64,000 nucleotides of DNA from positions 310,001 to 374,000 of the forward strand of contig NZ_JACAPG010000018.1 of assembly GCF_013385825.1 (NCBI RefSeq), in the 5' to 3' direction. Positions 51,482 through 60,545 of this stretch are shown here, piece by piece. How positions within the stretch are numbered: the stretch's first letter is position 1; every line of letters begins with the position of its first letter. Source of the stretch: Pseudomonas reactans. Its GTDB lineage: Bacteria; Pseudomonadota; Gammaproteobacteria; Pseudomonadales; Pseudomonadaceae. A program made the position numbers and the translations under genes. The notes under the pieces are model-generated. The model saw only the letters and a program-made list of their open reading frames with translations. It was not told where the DNA came from and made no database searches.

Positions 51482-51803
51482 GAAAAGGGTCCTCATTCAG
51501 GCGCTTGGAAACAGCGAGTAACGCGCGTGAGTCTTCGTTTATACAGGCGCACGGTCTTGAGAGCAGTGCTTATATGGCCTGGATTGCGCCCTTTAGCGCC
51601 GGGTTGGCGGCAGCGGGACGCCTATAGTCGTGAGGAGGACACGGGAAGTCAATTGGATGTGTTACCGCATTGTTACGATGGCGGTGTTACCGCTGTTACT
51701 GACGCGATTGTAGGAGCGAGCTTGCTCGCGAAGAACGTGTTGGCCCCGCGTTGAATCAGGTTGCGCGCGTTATCGTTAACGATTTTCGCGAGCAAGCTCG
51801 CTC
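51482..51803. other. folK-panB intergenic region
   Basis: This 322-bp gap contains a 100-bp REPIN at its right end and presumably the panB promoter. I found no plausible gene in it. Confidence 0.5.
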
Positions 51804-51808
51804 CTACA
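51709..51808. repeat. REPIN overlapping the folK stop codon
   Basis: TGTAGGAGCGAGCTTGCTCG at the left and its inverted counterpart ending CTCGCTCCTACA at the right face each other across about 50 bp. The spacer contains CGTTATCGTTAACGA. The right arm reaches into folK and supplies its TAG stop. Confidence 0.85.
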
Positions 51809-52286
51809 GGGGGAGGCGTTCCAGTCCGACGAATGGGCACGCAGCCAGTAGGTCACTTAGTTGCTGGCTATTGGGTAATTGCAGAGTGGCGGGCGCCAGT
51901 TCGGCCAACGGGTACAACACAAAAGCACGCAGGTGCATCTGATAGTGCGGGACCTTGAGGCGCGGTTCGTCGATCAGGTGATCGCCAAACAGCAAGATGT
52001 CCAGGTCGAGCGTGCGCGGGCCCCAGCGCTCAAGGCGTTCGCGGCCCTGGTCGTTTTCGATGGTTTGCAGTGCATCCAGCAACTCAAGGGGCGCCAAATC
52101 GCTGTCCAGGGCGGCAACCGCATTGGTGTAGCGCGGCTGGCCTGGGAGCAGGGAGTCACTTTGATAAAAGGCGGACACACCAGCGACCGTGGTGCCCGGC
52201 AACTGCGCCAGTGCTTCGATAGCGCTGCGCAATTGCTGGTCCGGGGCAGCCAGGTTGCTGCCCATGCCGATGTAGATGCGTTCCAC
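51804..52286 (-). CDS. folK: HPPK: 6-hydroxymethyl-7,8-dihydropterin pyrophosphokinase
   Basis: A 160-residue folate-pathway kinase. It begins IYIGMGSNLAAPDQQL and has the signature RWGPRTLDLDILLFGD. It lies 2 bp after pcnB, a link conserved in Proteobacteria. The stop codon TAG belongs to a REPIN arm, so the last residues (LERLPL) abut repeat DNA; the protein length still appears normal. Confidence 0.97.
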   Translation of the reverse strand: MERIYIGMGSNLAAPDQQLRSAIEALAQLPGTTVAGVSAFYQSDSLLPGQPRYTNAVAALDSDLAPLELLDALQTIENDQGRERLERWGPRTLDLDILLFGDHLIDEPRLKVPHYQMHLRAFVLYPLAELAPATLQLPNSQQLSDLLAACPFVGLERLPL

Positions 52287-52288
52287 GT

Positions 52289-53677
52289 TTATTCGCCCGA
52301 GGCGTCAGCCGAACTGCGCTTGCGCTTGCTGCCACTGCGACGACGCTTCTTCGGGCCTTCGCCGTCGCCTTTGCTGCCGAGGTCACGAATCATGTCGCGG
52401 CGCTCGCTGTCATTGGCGTCCTGGTAATCGGTCCACCATTCGCCCAGGCCATCGGTCTGCTCGCCAGCGCTTTCACGCAGCAGCAGGAAGTCGTAGCCGG
52501 CGCGGAAGCGCGGGTTGTCCAGCAACAGGTCGGCGCGTTTGCCGCTGCGGCGTGGCAGACGCTCCTGCATGTCCCAGATCTCGCGGATCGGCATCGTGAA
52601 GCGTTTCGGAATGGCGATGCGCTGGCACTGTTCGGCGATCAGCTCATGCGCAGCTTCCTGCATGGCCGGGATCGGCGGCATGCCGCGCTCCTGCAGGCGC
52701 AGTACGCGTTTAGGCAAGGCTGGCCACAACAGCGCGGCAAACAGGAACGCCGGGGTGACCGGCTTGTTCTGCTTGATGCGCAAGTCGGTATTGATCAGCG
52801 CCTCGCTGATCAGGGTGTGAGTGTACGTCGGGTTATATTCCAAAGCCTCGGCGCTGGCCGGGAACAATGGATCGAACAACTGCAGGTCCACCAGCATTTC
52901 AAAGGTGTCGGCGGCATGACCTGAGAGGAACAGCTTGAGCACTTCTTCGAACAGGCGTGCCGAGGGGATCTCCCGCAGCATTGGCGCCAGTTCGCGAATC
53001 GGCGCAGCGGTATGGCGCTCGATGCCGAAGTTCAGCTTGGCGGCAAACCGCACGGCTCGCAGCATGCGTACCGGGTCTTCCTGGTAACGCTGGACCGGGT
53101 CGCCGATCAGGCGGATCAGGTTATTGCGAATATCGTGTACGCCATTGGCGTAATCGAGGATGCGCTCGCTGACCGGGTCGTAATACAGGGCGTTGATGGT
53201 GAAGTCGCGGCGTTGCGCGTCTTCTTCCAGGGTGCCGTAGACGTTGTCGCGCAGGATGCGCCCGCTTTCGTTGCGGGAGGACTGATTGGTGTCTTCCTCT
53301 TCATCGTTTTGCGGGTGACCGGCGCGGAACGTTGCGACTTCAATGATTTCGCGACCGAAGTGGATATGCACCAGCTTGAAGCGTCGGCCGATGATCCGCG
53401 CGTTGCGGAATTCCGCACGCACTTGCTCAGGCGTGGCGCTGGTGGCGACGTCGAAGTCCTTGGGCGTGATATTGAGCAGCATGTCGCGTACGCACCCGCC
53501 CACCAGGTAAGCCTGGTAGCCGGCGTTCTGCAAACGTTCGACGATGTTCACTGCATAACGGCTGAATTGAGCGCGCTGCAGCGAATGCTGGCTGCTGTTG
53601 AGCACTTCAGGCGTGCTGCGTTTGTGTTGCGTACGACGCAAGGGAGAACGGAATGACTGGAACAACTTCTTCAGCAT
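52289..53677 (-). CDS. pcnB: Poly(A) polymerase I
   Basis: A 462-residue class II nucleotidyltransferase that adds 3' poly(A) to RNA and speeds decay. The catalytic head has GGCVRDMLL and the aspartates of PKDFDVATSATPEQ, followed by the RRDFTINALYYDP motif and RNA-binding helices. The C-terminal tail (KKRRRSGSKRKRSS) is strongly basic. The ATG at 53677 starts MLKKLFQSF; a GTG 9 bp earlier is in frame. It is downstream of crcZ on the same strand. Confidence 0.95.
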   Translation of the reverse strand: MLKKLFQSFRSPLRRTQHKRSTPEVLNSSQHSLQRAQFSRYAVNIVERLQNAGYQAYLVGGCVRDMLLNITPKDFDVATSATPEQVRAEFRNARIIGRRFKLVHIHFGREIIEVATFRAGHPQNDEEEDTNQSSRNESGRILRDNVYGTLEEDAQRRDFTINALYYDPVSERILDYANGVHDIRNNLIRLIGDPVQRYQEDPVRMLRAVRFAAKLNFGIERHTAAPIRELAPMLREIPSARLFEEVLKLFLSGHAADTFEMLVDLQLFDPLFPASAEALEYNPTYTHTLISEALINTDLRIKQNKPVTPAFLFAALLWPALPKRVLRLQERGMPPIPAMQEAAHELIAEQCQRIAIPKRFTMPIREIWDMQERLPRRSGKRADLLLDNPRFRAGYDFLLLRESAGEQTDGLGEWWTDYQDANDSERRDMIRDLGSKGDGEGPKKRRRSGSKRKRSSADASGE

Positions 53678-53817
53678 GGGATGCACTGTTTGAAGGAATG
53701 TTCGGCCATAACGAAGAATGACCGCATGATGGGCGGGGATTCTAGCATTTAGTCAGGGGATGGTGTAGGAACAAGCTACAGGCATTGCGCCATAAGCCTT
53801 GAGAGGTCAAATCGCAG

Positions 53818-53845
53818 AAACTACAAGGGGAGCCGAAGCTCCCCC
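53818..53845 (-). terminator. Terminator of crcZ
   Basis: On the minus strand GGGGAGC, loop TTCG, GCTCCCC and then TTGTAGTTT. Confidence 0.85.
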
Positions 53846-54183
53846 AGAAGTAGTTGCGTGCTCTATTTTTATTATTGATTTCGGGCTTCTTGTTTTTGTT
53901 GATCGCCCTCGTCATGAAGCTTCACTTTCATGACACTCCCAATTGGGAGTCAAGAGCAAACGGATTGCTTTGGTCGCTGTGTTGCTGATCTACGATCCAA
54001 CCAGTTCAGGCTCTGCCTTAGGGCAGTTTTTGTTGTTCTCGGCCTGGTTGCGGGGCAAGCCCCAAATGCAACGCCTCTCCAAAAGAATCAGTTAGCTGCG
54101 CCTCCGCCGTGTTGTTTTTGTTATGCGTGAGTCGATTCGTCTTATTTTTATTGTCTTGTACAAAGCTTGTTATTGTTTTTGTA
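53820..54183 (-). ncRNA. crcZ: Small RNA CrcZ
   Basis: About 364 nt between cbrB and pcnB, the position of crcZ in other pseudomonads. CrcZ titrates Hfq/Crc and so lifts catabolite repression. On the minus strand the RNA would carry several A-rich CA motifs of the AAnAAnAA type (complementary to 54167-54180, 54138-54157, 54110-54125, 54024-54040 and 53872-53904). It starts about 12 bases after a sigma-54 promoter and ends at a GGGGAGC-TTCG-GCTCCCC terminator stem (53827-53844). Ends are predicted from these signals. Confidence 0.9.
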
Positions 54184-54193
54184 CTAAGCATAT

Positions 54194-54209
54194 AGCAGGG
54201 TGCGTGCCA
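54194..54209 (-). promoter_or_regulatory. Sigma-54 promoter of crcZ
   Basis: TGGCACGCACCCTGCT on the minus strand is a near-consensus -24/-12 promoter with GG and GC 10 bases apart. CbrB, encoded just upstream, is the known activator of crcZ in Pseudomonas. Confidence 0.9.
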
Positions 54210-54270
54210 ACTTTTGCGCCACCCAGCAAAATCAGGGGGTTGAGGCGGTTTCGGGTTTTTGACGGGCCAA

Positions 54271-54308
54271 AAAAAGCCGGGGCTTCGTTACCGTAAGCCC
54301 CGGCTTTT
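54271..54308 (-). terminator. Terminator after cbrB
   Basis: AAGCCGGGGCTT and AAGCCCCGGCTT form a long GC stem with a U tract on the minus strand, about 65 bases after the cbrB stop. It separates cbrB mRNA from crcZ. Confidence 0.88.
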
Positions 54309-54374
54309 GTTACGCGAAATATCCGCGGTAACAGTTTTTTCACATCTGTGGGTGTTACCTGTGGGCGCGCGCCC

Positions 54375-55802
54375 TCAACTCTCGCTGGCCACACCGGTCT
54401 TGCGCCGTGGAATGCCCAGGCGCTGGCGGCGTTCCCACAGGCATTTACGGCTAACGCCCAGTTTGCGCGCCAGTTCGGTCTCGGTCATATGGTCCTGGTG
54501 CTCAAGGACGAAATGCTGGAAGTAATCTTCCAGTGACAAATCTTCCGTCGGTTCATGGCTGGTATTGCTACCGCCCTGCTGTGGGGCCAGGCCGATGAAG
54601 TCGTCGTCCTCCAGGTCGCTCAGCTCGATATCGATGCCCAGCAGTTCGGCGGAAATCTCCGGGCTCTCCGACAGGATCACCGCACGCTCCACCGCATTCT
54701 CCAGCTCCCGCACGTTACCCGGCCACGAGTAATGGCGAATCGCTTGCTCGGCGTCTGGCGCAAACTTGAGGTCGGTACGGTTGATGCGCGCGCTCTGGCG
54801 CAGCAGGAAAGCGTTGGCGATCTCGTTGACGTCGGCGCCACGCTCACGCAGGGCCGGCAGTTTGAGAGCGATCACGTGCAGGCGGTAATACAAGTCTTCA
54901 CGGAACTGGCCGATCTTGGCCAGGCTCTTGAGGTCGCGGTGAGTCGCCGCGATCAGACGCACATCGACCTTCTGCGACTGCACCGAGCCCACGCGGCGAA
55001 TTTCACCTTCCTGTAGCACACGCAGTAACCGCGCTTGTGCTTCCAGTGGCAGCTCACCGATTTCATCGAGGAACAGCGTGCCGCCGTCCGCCGCTTCCAC
55101 CAGGCCCGCCCGCCCGGCGCTGGCGCCGGTAAACGCGCCTTTCTCGTGGCCGAACAGTTCGGACTCGATCAGGGATTCGGGGATCGCTGCGCAGTTCACC
55201 GAGATCATCGGCGCCTTGGCACGCTTGGACAGATTGTGCAGGGCACGGGCCACCAGTTCTTTACCGGTGCCGGACTCGCCCTGGATCAAGACATTCGAGT
55301 CCGTCGGCGCGACTTTGCGGATCTTGCCGTACAGGTCCTGCATCGGTGGGCAGGAGCCGATGATGCCGATCTCGCCGTTGCTGTTGTCGACGCCTGGCTT
55401 GTCGGCGGCTTTGCCCGCAGGACGCTGTTCGGCCGGCGCGCTGCTGGCCGACTGACGGTCACGCAGGATGCGAGCCACGGCCTGGAGCATCTCGTCATGG
55501 TCGAAAGGCTTGGCGATGTAGTCCACCGCGCCCATCTTCATGGAGTCGACCGCCGAGCGCAGGCTGGCGTAGCTGGTCATGATCAGCACCGGGGTGCCCT
55601 GGCCGAGCTTGATCAACTCGGTGCCAGGCGCGCCAGGCAGGCGCAGGTCACTGACAATCAGGTCGAACGTGGGAATGCTGAAACGCTCCTGGGCTTCCTG
55701 CACCGAGCCGGCTTCGCTGACCTGGTACTGATTACGTTCAAGCAGGCGACGCAAGGCAGAGCGGATAATGGTTTCGTCTTCGACGATCAAAATGTGCGGC
55801 AT
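54375..55802 (-). CDS. cbrB: NtrC-family response regulator CbrB
   Basis: A 475-residue sigma-54 activator for carbon/nitrogen balance. It has a receiver domain (1-115, phospho-acceptor Asp in LIVSDLRLP), an AAA domain with Walker A GESGTGKELVAR, the sigma-54-contacting GAFTGA loop and the arginine-finger region, then a Fis-type helix-turn-helix (TETELARKLGVSRKCLWERR) at the end. It lies 22 bp after cbrA and directly upstream of crcZ, its main known target. Confidence 0.97.
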   Translation of the reverse strand: MPHILIVEDETIIRSALRRLLERNQYQVSEAGSVQEAQERFSIPTFDLIVSDLRLPGAPGTELIKLGQGTPVLIMTSYASLRSAVDSMKMGAVDYIAKPFDHDEMLQAVARILRDRQSASSAPAEQRPAGKAADKPGVDNSNGEIGIIGSCPPMQDLYGKIRKVAPTDSNVLIQGESGTGKELVARALHNLSKRAKAPMISVNCAAIPESLIESELFGHEKGAFTGASAGRAGLVEAADGGTLFLDEIGELPLEAQARLLRVLQEGEIRRVGSVQSQKVDVRLIAATHRDLKSLAKIGQFREDLYYRLHVIALKLPALRERGADVNEIANAFLLRQSARINRTDLKFAPDAEQAIRHYSWPGNVRELENAVERAVILSESPEISAELLGIDIELSDLEDDDFIGLAPQQGGSNTSHEPTEDLSLEDYFQHFVLEHQDHMTETELARKLGVSRKCLWERRQRLGIPRRKTGVASES

Positions 55803-55824
55803 TGATTCAATTCTCTCGACGGTC

Positions 55825-58779
55825 TCAGTTCACAGCGGACGTCGCTTCGACATGACGCGGCAAGGTCACCCGAATACGGGTGCCGCGTTGGCTTTCGGTG
55901 TCAGCCGGGCTGTCGATGGTGATTTGTCCATAATGCTCTTCAACGATGGAATAGACCAGTGCAAGGCCCAGACCGGTACCTTCACCTGGGTCCTTGGTGG
56001 TGAAGAAGGGTTCGAACAATCGGTCCATGATGTTCTGTGGAATACCGCTACCTTCATCTTCGACGATCAGATCGACCGTATGTTCGAAAGCCTCGGTCTT
56101 GACGCGTACCGCACCGCCGGCCGGAGTGGCGTCACGGGCGTTGGACAGCAGGTTGATCAGCACTTGGGCCAGACGTTGTGAGTCGCCATCCACCCAGTGG
56201 TCGGGATCGCATAAATTGAAGAACTGTACTTCGAAGTTGCGCCGGTTCAAGGCCAGCAGCCCAATGGCATCCTGCGCCACTTCGGCGAGGCATACCGCTT
56301 CGTCCTGGTTCTGATGGGCGCCGGCGTGGGCGAAGCTCATCAGCGACTGCACGATGCGAGAAACGCGCTTGGTCTGTTCGAGGATCTGCCCGCTGATCTC
56401 GGTGATTTCGCCGTCTTCTTCGCGCTCTTCCCGCAGGTTCTGCGCCAGGCAGGCGATACCGGTGATCGGGTTGCCGATTTCATGGGCCACGCCCGCCGCC
56501 AGCCGGCCAATGCTGGCCAGGCGCTCGGAATGCACTAGTTTGTCTTCGAGCATCTGGGTTTCGGTCAGGTCTTCGACCAGCAACACCAGGCCGCTGTTAC
56601 CGGGTGCCAGGGGCTCGTCGATAGCGGCTTTGTGCAGGTTGAGCCAGCGTGTCTGGCCGTCGAGTGCCAGGTGCTGCTTGTGCAAGTGCTCGTCGGGCAG
56701 GTTGATAAAACCTTGCAGCAATTCTTTCCAGGGATCGCCCAACGTATTGAGGCGTGAACCGACGACCCGCTGCGCGGCGATGCCAGTGAGTTCTTCCATG
56801 GCCTTGTTCCACATTAGGATCTCTTGGTCCTTGGCCAGGGAGCACACGCCCATGGGCAATTCCTGCAAGGTCTGGCGGTGGTAGCGGCGCAAGGCATCGA
56901 GTTCGGCGGCGAGACCGGTGAGGCGTGAGTGGTAATCCTCCAGCCTGCTTTCGATGAAATGGATGTCTTCGGTCACATAGTTTTCGCCGCCGGCTTTATA
57001 GGGCAGGAAGGTTTCCACCATGTCCTGGGACACGCTCGGCCCCATCAAGCCGGACAGGTTGGCTTCAATGCGGTCACGCAGACGGCGCAGGGCGTAGGGG
57101 CGCCGTTCATCGAATGGCAGATACAGATCACGCAGCGCCTGTTCAACTTCCTTCTGCGCCGCCTTGGCGCCGAGGGGCTTGGCCAGTTGCGTGGCGAACT
57201 CCTGGGGTGATGCCGCGTGCAGTTCGCGGCGTTGCGGACGACGCACGTTATCCACCGCGCACGCTTCGGCGGCGCTGGTTTCTTCCGGGCTGGCGTTGGT
57301 GAACAGGGAAATCAGGGTGAACATCAGGACGTTGGCGGCCAGGGAGGCAATCGCGGCCATGTGCCAACTGGTGTCATCGAGCACGTAGATCATGTTCAGC
57401 AGCGGGATGTAGAAGCCCTGCAGGTTACCGACCAGCGGCAACAGCATGGTCACGATCCACACCAGGATCCCGGCCAGCAAACCAGCGATGAAGCCACGGC
57501 GATTGGCGGTCGGCCAGTACAGCACCGACAACACGCCCGGCAGGAACTGCAAGGTGGCGACAAATGCGACGATACCCAGGTTGGCCAGGTCCTGCCCGGC
57601 ACCCAGCAACAGGTAGAACCCGTAGCCGGCCATGATGATCGCGACGATCAGCGCGCGGCGTGTCCATTTCAGCCAGCGGTAGATATTGCCCTCGGCCGGC
57701 GGCTGGTACAGCGGCAGCACCAGGTGGTTGAGCGCCATGCCGGACAGTGCCAGGGTCGTGACGATGATCAACCCGCTCGCCGCCGACAAACCACCGACAT
57801 AGGCGAGCATCGCCAGTGCCGGACTATTGGCCGCAATGCCGATGCCGAGGGTGAAGTATTCAGGGTTGGTGGTGGCCCCCAGTTTTAAACCGGCCCACAG
57901 GATCAGCGGCACCGCCAGGCTCATCAACAGCAGGAACAACGGCAAGCCCCAGCTGGCGCTGACCAGCGAGCGCGGGTTGAGGTTCTCGGTGAAGGTCATG
58001 TGGTACATGTGCGGCATCACGATGGCCGAGGCGAAAAACACCAGCAGCAACGTGCGCCACGGGCCTTCCTGCAGCGGCGTGTGCAGGGCGGCGAGGGCGG
58101 TCTGGTTTTGCAGCAACCAAAGCTCAAGCTGCTGTGGGCCATCGAACACGCCGTAGAGCGCATAGAGGCCGACGCCGCCGATGGCGATCAGCTTGATCAC
58201 CGACTCGAAGGCAATCGCAAATACCAGGCCTTCGTGTTTTTCGCGGGTGGCGATATGGCGCGAGCCGAAGAAAATCGTGAACAGCGTGATCAACGCGCAG
58301 AAGGCCAGCGCGACGCGGTGTTGCACCGGCTCGCGGGTCAGGATGCTGATGGAATCGGCTACGGCCTGAATTTGCAGGGCCAGCAACGGCAACACGCCGA
58401 TCAGCATGAAAATAGTGGTCAGCGCGCCGGCCCAAGTGCTGCGAAAGCGGAAGGCAAACAGGTCGGCCAGGGAAGACAATTGGTAGGTGCGGGTGATCTT
58501 CAGGATCGGGTACAGCAGCACCGGCGCCAGCAGAAATGCGCCGGAGACCCCGAGGTAGCTGGACAGAAAGCCATAACCGTACTGATAGGCCAGGCCCACG
58601 GTGCCATAGAACGCCCAGGCACTGGCGTATACGCCGAGGGACAAGGTGTAGGTCAACGGATGGCGAATGATCGCCCGCGGAATCATTCCGCGCTCACTGA
58701 TCCAGGCGACTCCGAACAACGCGGCCAGGTAGGCGGCGCTGATCAGCAGCATCTGGGTGAGGCTAAAGCTCATCGGCAT
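55825..58779 (-). CDS. cbrA: Transporter-like sensor kinase CbrA
   Basis: A 984-residue membrane histidine kinase. The first 500 residues form about 13 membrane helices of the sodium/solute symporter (SLC5) family, implicated in histidine transport. A PAS-like region follows near 615-730, then the phospho-acceptor HEIGNPITGIA and an ATPase domain (NLLSNARDATP, DEGSGIP, GEGTGLGLALVYSI). It phosphorylates CbrB. Two ATG codons are possible, 6 bp apart. The upstream short ORF overlaps its start by 17 bp. Confidence 0.97.
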   Translation of the reverse strand: MPMSFSLTQMLLISAAYLAALFGVAWISERGMIPRAIIRHPLTYTLSLGVYASAWAFYGTVGLAYQYGYGFLSSYLGVSGAFLLAPVLLYPILKITRTYQLSSLADLFAFRFRSTWAGALTTIFMLIGVLPLLALQIQAVADSISILTREPVQHRVALAFCALITLFTIFFGSRHIATREKHEGLVFAIAFESVIKLIAIGGVGLYALYGVFDGPQQLELWLLQNQTALAALHTPLQEGPWRTLLLVFFASAIVMPHMYHMTFTENLNPRSLVSASWGLPLFLLLMSLAVPLILWAGLKLGATTNPEYFTLGIGIAANSPALAMLAYVGGLSAASGLIIVTTLALSGMALNHLVLPLYQPPAEGNIYRWLKWTRRALIVAIIMAGYGFYLLLGAGQDLANLGIVAFVATLQFLPGVLSVLYWPTANRRGFIAGLLAGILVWIVTMLLPLVGNLQGFYIPLLNMIYVLDDTSWHMAAIASLAANVLMFTLISLFTNASPEETSAAEACAVDNVRRPQRRELHAASPQEFATQLAKPLGAKAAQKEVEQALRDLYLPFDERRPYALRRLRDRIEANLSGLMGPSVSQDMVETFLPYKAGGENYVTEDIHFIESRLEDYHSRLTGLAAELDALRRYHRQTLQELPMGVCSLAKDQEILMWNKAMEELTGIAAQRVVGSRLNTLGDPWKELLQGFINLPDEHLHKQHLALDGQTRWLNLHKAAIDEPLAPGNSGLVLLVEDLTETQMLEDKLVHSERLASIGRLAAGVAHEIGNPITGIACLAQNLREEREEDGEITEISGQILEQTKRVSRIVQSLMSFAHAGAHQNQDEAVCLAEVAQDAIGLLALNRRNFEVQFFNLCDPDHWVDGDSQRLAQVLINLLSNARDATPAGGAVRVKTEAFEHTVDLIVEDEGSGIPQNIMDRLFEPFFTTKDPGEGTGLGLALVYSIVEEHYGQITIDSPADTESQRGTRIRVTLPRHVEATSAVN

Positions 58780-58939
58780 CTTTTTGGCTCTGCAGGATGA
58801 AAGTCACGACGATCAGGATCAACCACAGCAGATAAGGGCGATACCAAGCGCCCGTGGCGTCGATCCACCAATCCATGATGGCGGGGGAGAACAGGTAGAT
58901 CCCGACGACCAGCAGCAGGACCAATCGATAGATGTACAT
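58763..58939 (-). CDS. Short membrane protein overlapping the start of cbrA (CbrX-like)
   Basis: A 58-residue protein with two membrane helices (MYIYRLVLLLVVGIYLFSPA and YLLWLILIVVTFIL, residues 1-20 and 38-52). The ATG at 58939 has AGAGG upstream. Its stop lies inside cbrA, so cbrA is probably translationally coupled to it; cbrA itself has no good ribosome-binding site. A similar short ORF, called cbrX, is described upstream of cbrA in P. putida, and I believe this is the same gene. Whether the peptide has its own role is unknown. Confidence 0.8.
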   Translation of the reverse strand: MYIYRLVLLLVVGIYLFSPAIMDWWIDATGAWYRPYLLWLILIVVTFILQSQKDADEL

Positions 58940-58979
58940 GTTGGCCTCTGATTGAGAACTCGAAAATGCCACGCTTTAC

Positions 58980-59079
58980 TGTAGGAGCTGGCTTGCCGGC
59001 GAAGGTCGTTAACGATAACGCGTCCATCCTGGATGAGCGTGGCGCCTTGACGATTTTCGCGAGCAAGCTCGCTCCTACA
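58980..59079. repeat. REPIN with two different arm types
   Basis: The left end reads TGTAGGAGCTGGCTTGCCGG, the type seen at 40843. The right end is GCGAGCAAGCTCGCTCCTAC, the type seen at 51709. The spacer shares CGTTAACGATAACGCG (inverted) with the REPIN at 51709. It lies between gluQ and the short ORF upstream of cbrA. Confidence 0.8.
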
Positions 59080-59130
59080 GTGTGAAAGTTGCGGCGATGG
59101 TAACGGATGCTTGGCAAGCTGCAAGCGCCT

Positions 59131-60018
59131 TCAGCTCAATTGTGCTTCGGCCAGCGTGAGTGTGCGCGGGATCTGCGTGGCATCCCAGTGCGCAATGCCC
59201 CAATCCAGCAGTTCCCTCGGGCTGGCGTGCAACAGTTCGTCACTGGGTTGCTGGCCGAGGGCGCGCAATGCCCTCAGTAGCAAAGGCGTGGCCTGGTCGG
59301 GTGTCAACGGCGGGGAACGGTAGGATTTACCCAGTTTATTGCCGTCCGGCTGGATGATCAGCGGCACGTGCAGGTAGCGCGGTTGGCGCAGGCCGAGCAG
59401 TTCTTGCAGGTAGAGTTGGCGTGGCGTCGAGTCCAGCAGGTCGGCGCCACGCACGATATCGGTCACACCTTGCCACGCATCGTCGAGCACCACGGCCAGT
59501 TGATAGGCGTACAGGCCGTCGCGGCGACGGATGACGAAATCGCCTACATCGCGGCCCAGGTGCTGTCGGAATTCGCCTTGGACGCGGTCAGTAAAGTGGT
59601 ACTCAAGCTCGGGAACACGCAGACGGATGGCCCCATCTTGTTGGTCGTGGCCAGCATTGCGGCACAGACCCGGATAGATGCCGTTGTAGGGTTCAAGCTG
59701 TTTGCGTGAGCAGGTACAAGCGTATGCCAGGCCGTGGTTGAACAGGTCGTTCAGTACTTTGGCGTAGGCCTCGTGCCGCTCGCTTTGCCGGACCAGTCCA
59801 CCGTCCCACTCGAAGCCATAGCTTTCCAGCGCGTGCAGGATTGCTGCCTGTGCGCCAGGTTCTTCACGGGGTGGGTCGAGGTCTTCCATACGCATCAGCC
59901 ATAGGCCATGGTTGGCGCGGGCGTCGAGGTAGGAGGCAAGGGCGGCGACCAGGGAGCCGAAATGCAAGTGGCCGCTGGGTGTGGGGGCAAAGCGCCCAAT
60001 ATAGGTAGAGGCTGTCAT
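59131..60018 (-). CDS. gluQ: Glutamyl-Q tRNA(Asp) synthetase
   Basis: A 295-residue truncated glutamyl-tRNA synthetase that puts glutamate on queuosine-34 of tRNA-Asp. It has the HIGH motif variant GHLHFGSL, zinc ligands in YACTCSRKQL and YPGLCRNAG, and a KMSKS-like KLGKSYRS. It lacks the anticodon-binding domain, as expected. The neighbour dksA is conserved; in E. coli the two genes form an operon. Confidence 0.96.
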   Translation of the reverse strand: MTASTYIGRFAPTPSGHLHFGSLVAALASYLDARANHGLWLMRMEDLDPPREEPGAQAAILHALESYGFEWDGGLVRQSERHEAYAKVLNDLFNHGLAYACTCSRKQLEPYNGIYPGLCRNAGHDQQDGAIRLRVPELEYHFTDRVQGEFRQHLGRDVGDFVIRRRDGLYAYQLAVVLDDAWQGVTDIVRGADLLDSTPRQLYLQELLGLRQPRYLHVPLIIQPDGNKLGKSYRSPPLTPDQATPLLLRALRALGQQPSDELLHASPRELLDWGIAHWDATQIPRTLTLAEAQLS

Positions 60019-60054
60019 GGGCCGGATACTACTGGAAATTCGGTAAACGCCAGC

Positions 60055-60084
60055 AACAAAAATGGGGCGTTCGCACGCCCCATT
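60055..60084 (-). terminator. Terminator after dksA
   Basis: AATGGGGCGT and ACGCCCCATT form a 10-bp perfect stem with a TTTTTG end on the minus strand. It lies between dksA and gluQ and may reduce read-through into gluQ. Confidence 0.88.
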
Positions 60085-60101
60085 CGTTCAGCTCGGCGGG
60101 A

Positions 60102-60545
60102 TTACTTGCCGACCTGTTTTTCCTTGATTTCAGCCAAGGTCTTGCAGTCTACGCAGAGGTCCGCGGTTGGGCGGGCTTCCAGGCGACGGATGCCGATCTC
60201 GACACCGCAGGACTCGCACCAGCCATATTCTTCGTCCTTGATCAGCTGCAGCGTCTTGTCGATCTTCTTGATCAACTTGCGCTCGCGATCACGGGCGCGC
60301 AGTTCAAGGGCGAATTCTTCTTCCTGGCTGGCACGGTCGGCCGGGTCAGGGAAGTTGGCTGCTTCGTCCTTCATATGGTCAACCGTACGGTCGACCTCCT
60401 GCATCAAGTCCTGTTTCCACTTGTTCAGGATTTTGGTGAAGTGCTCGCGCATGGGCTCGCCCATGTACTCCTCACCTTTCTTTTCTACGTAAGGTTCGAA
60501 GCCATTGAGGCCTTGAGTCTGCTGTTGCTTTGCTTGGGTGGACAT
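60102..60545 (-). CDS. dksA: RNA polymerase-binding factor DksA
   Basis: A 147-residue partner of ppGpp in stringent control. The coiled coil (about 35-110) has the acidic tip FPDPADRASQEEEFALE, and the zinc finger has four cysteines (CESCG and CVDC). The ATG at 60545 (MSTQAKQQQ) follows GAGAGG. Length and motifs match canonical four-cysteine DksA. Confidence 0.98.
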   Translation of the reverse strand: MSTQAKQQQTQGLNGFEPYVEKKGEEYMGEPMREHFTKILNKWKQDLMQEVDRTVDHMKDEAANFPDPADRASQEEEFALELRARDRERKLIKKIDKTLQLIKDEEYGWCESCGVEIGIRRLEARPTADLCVDCKTLAEIKEKQVGK

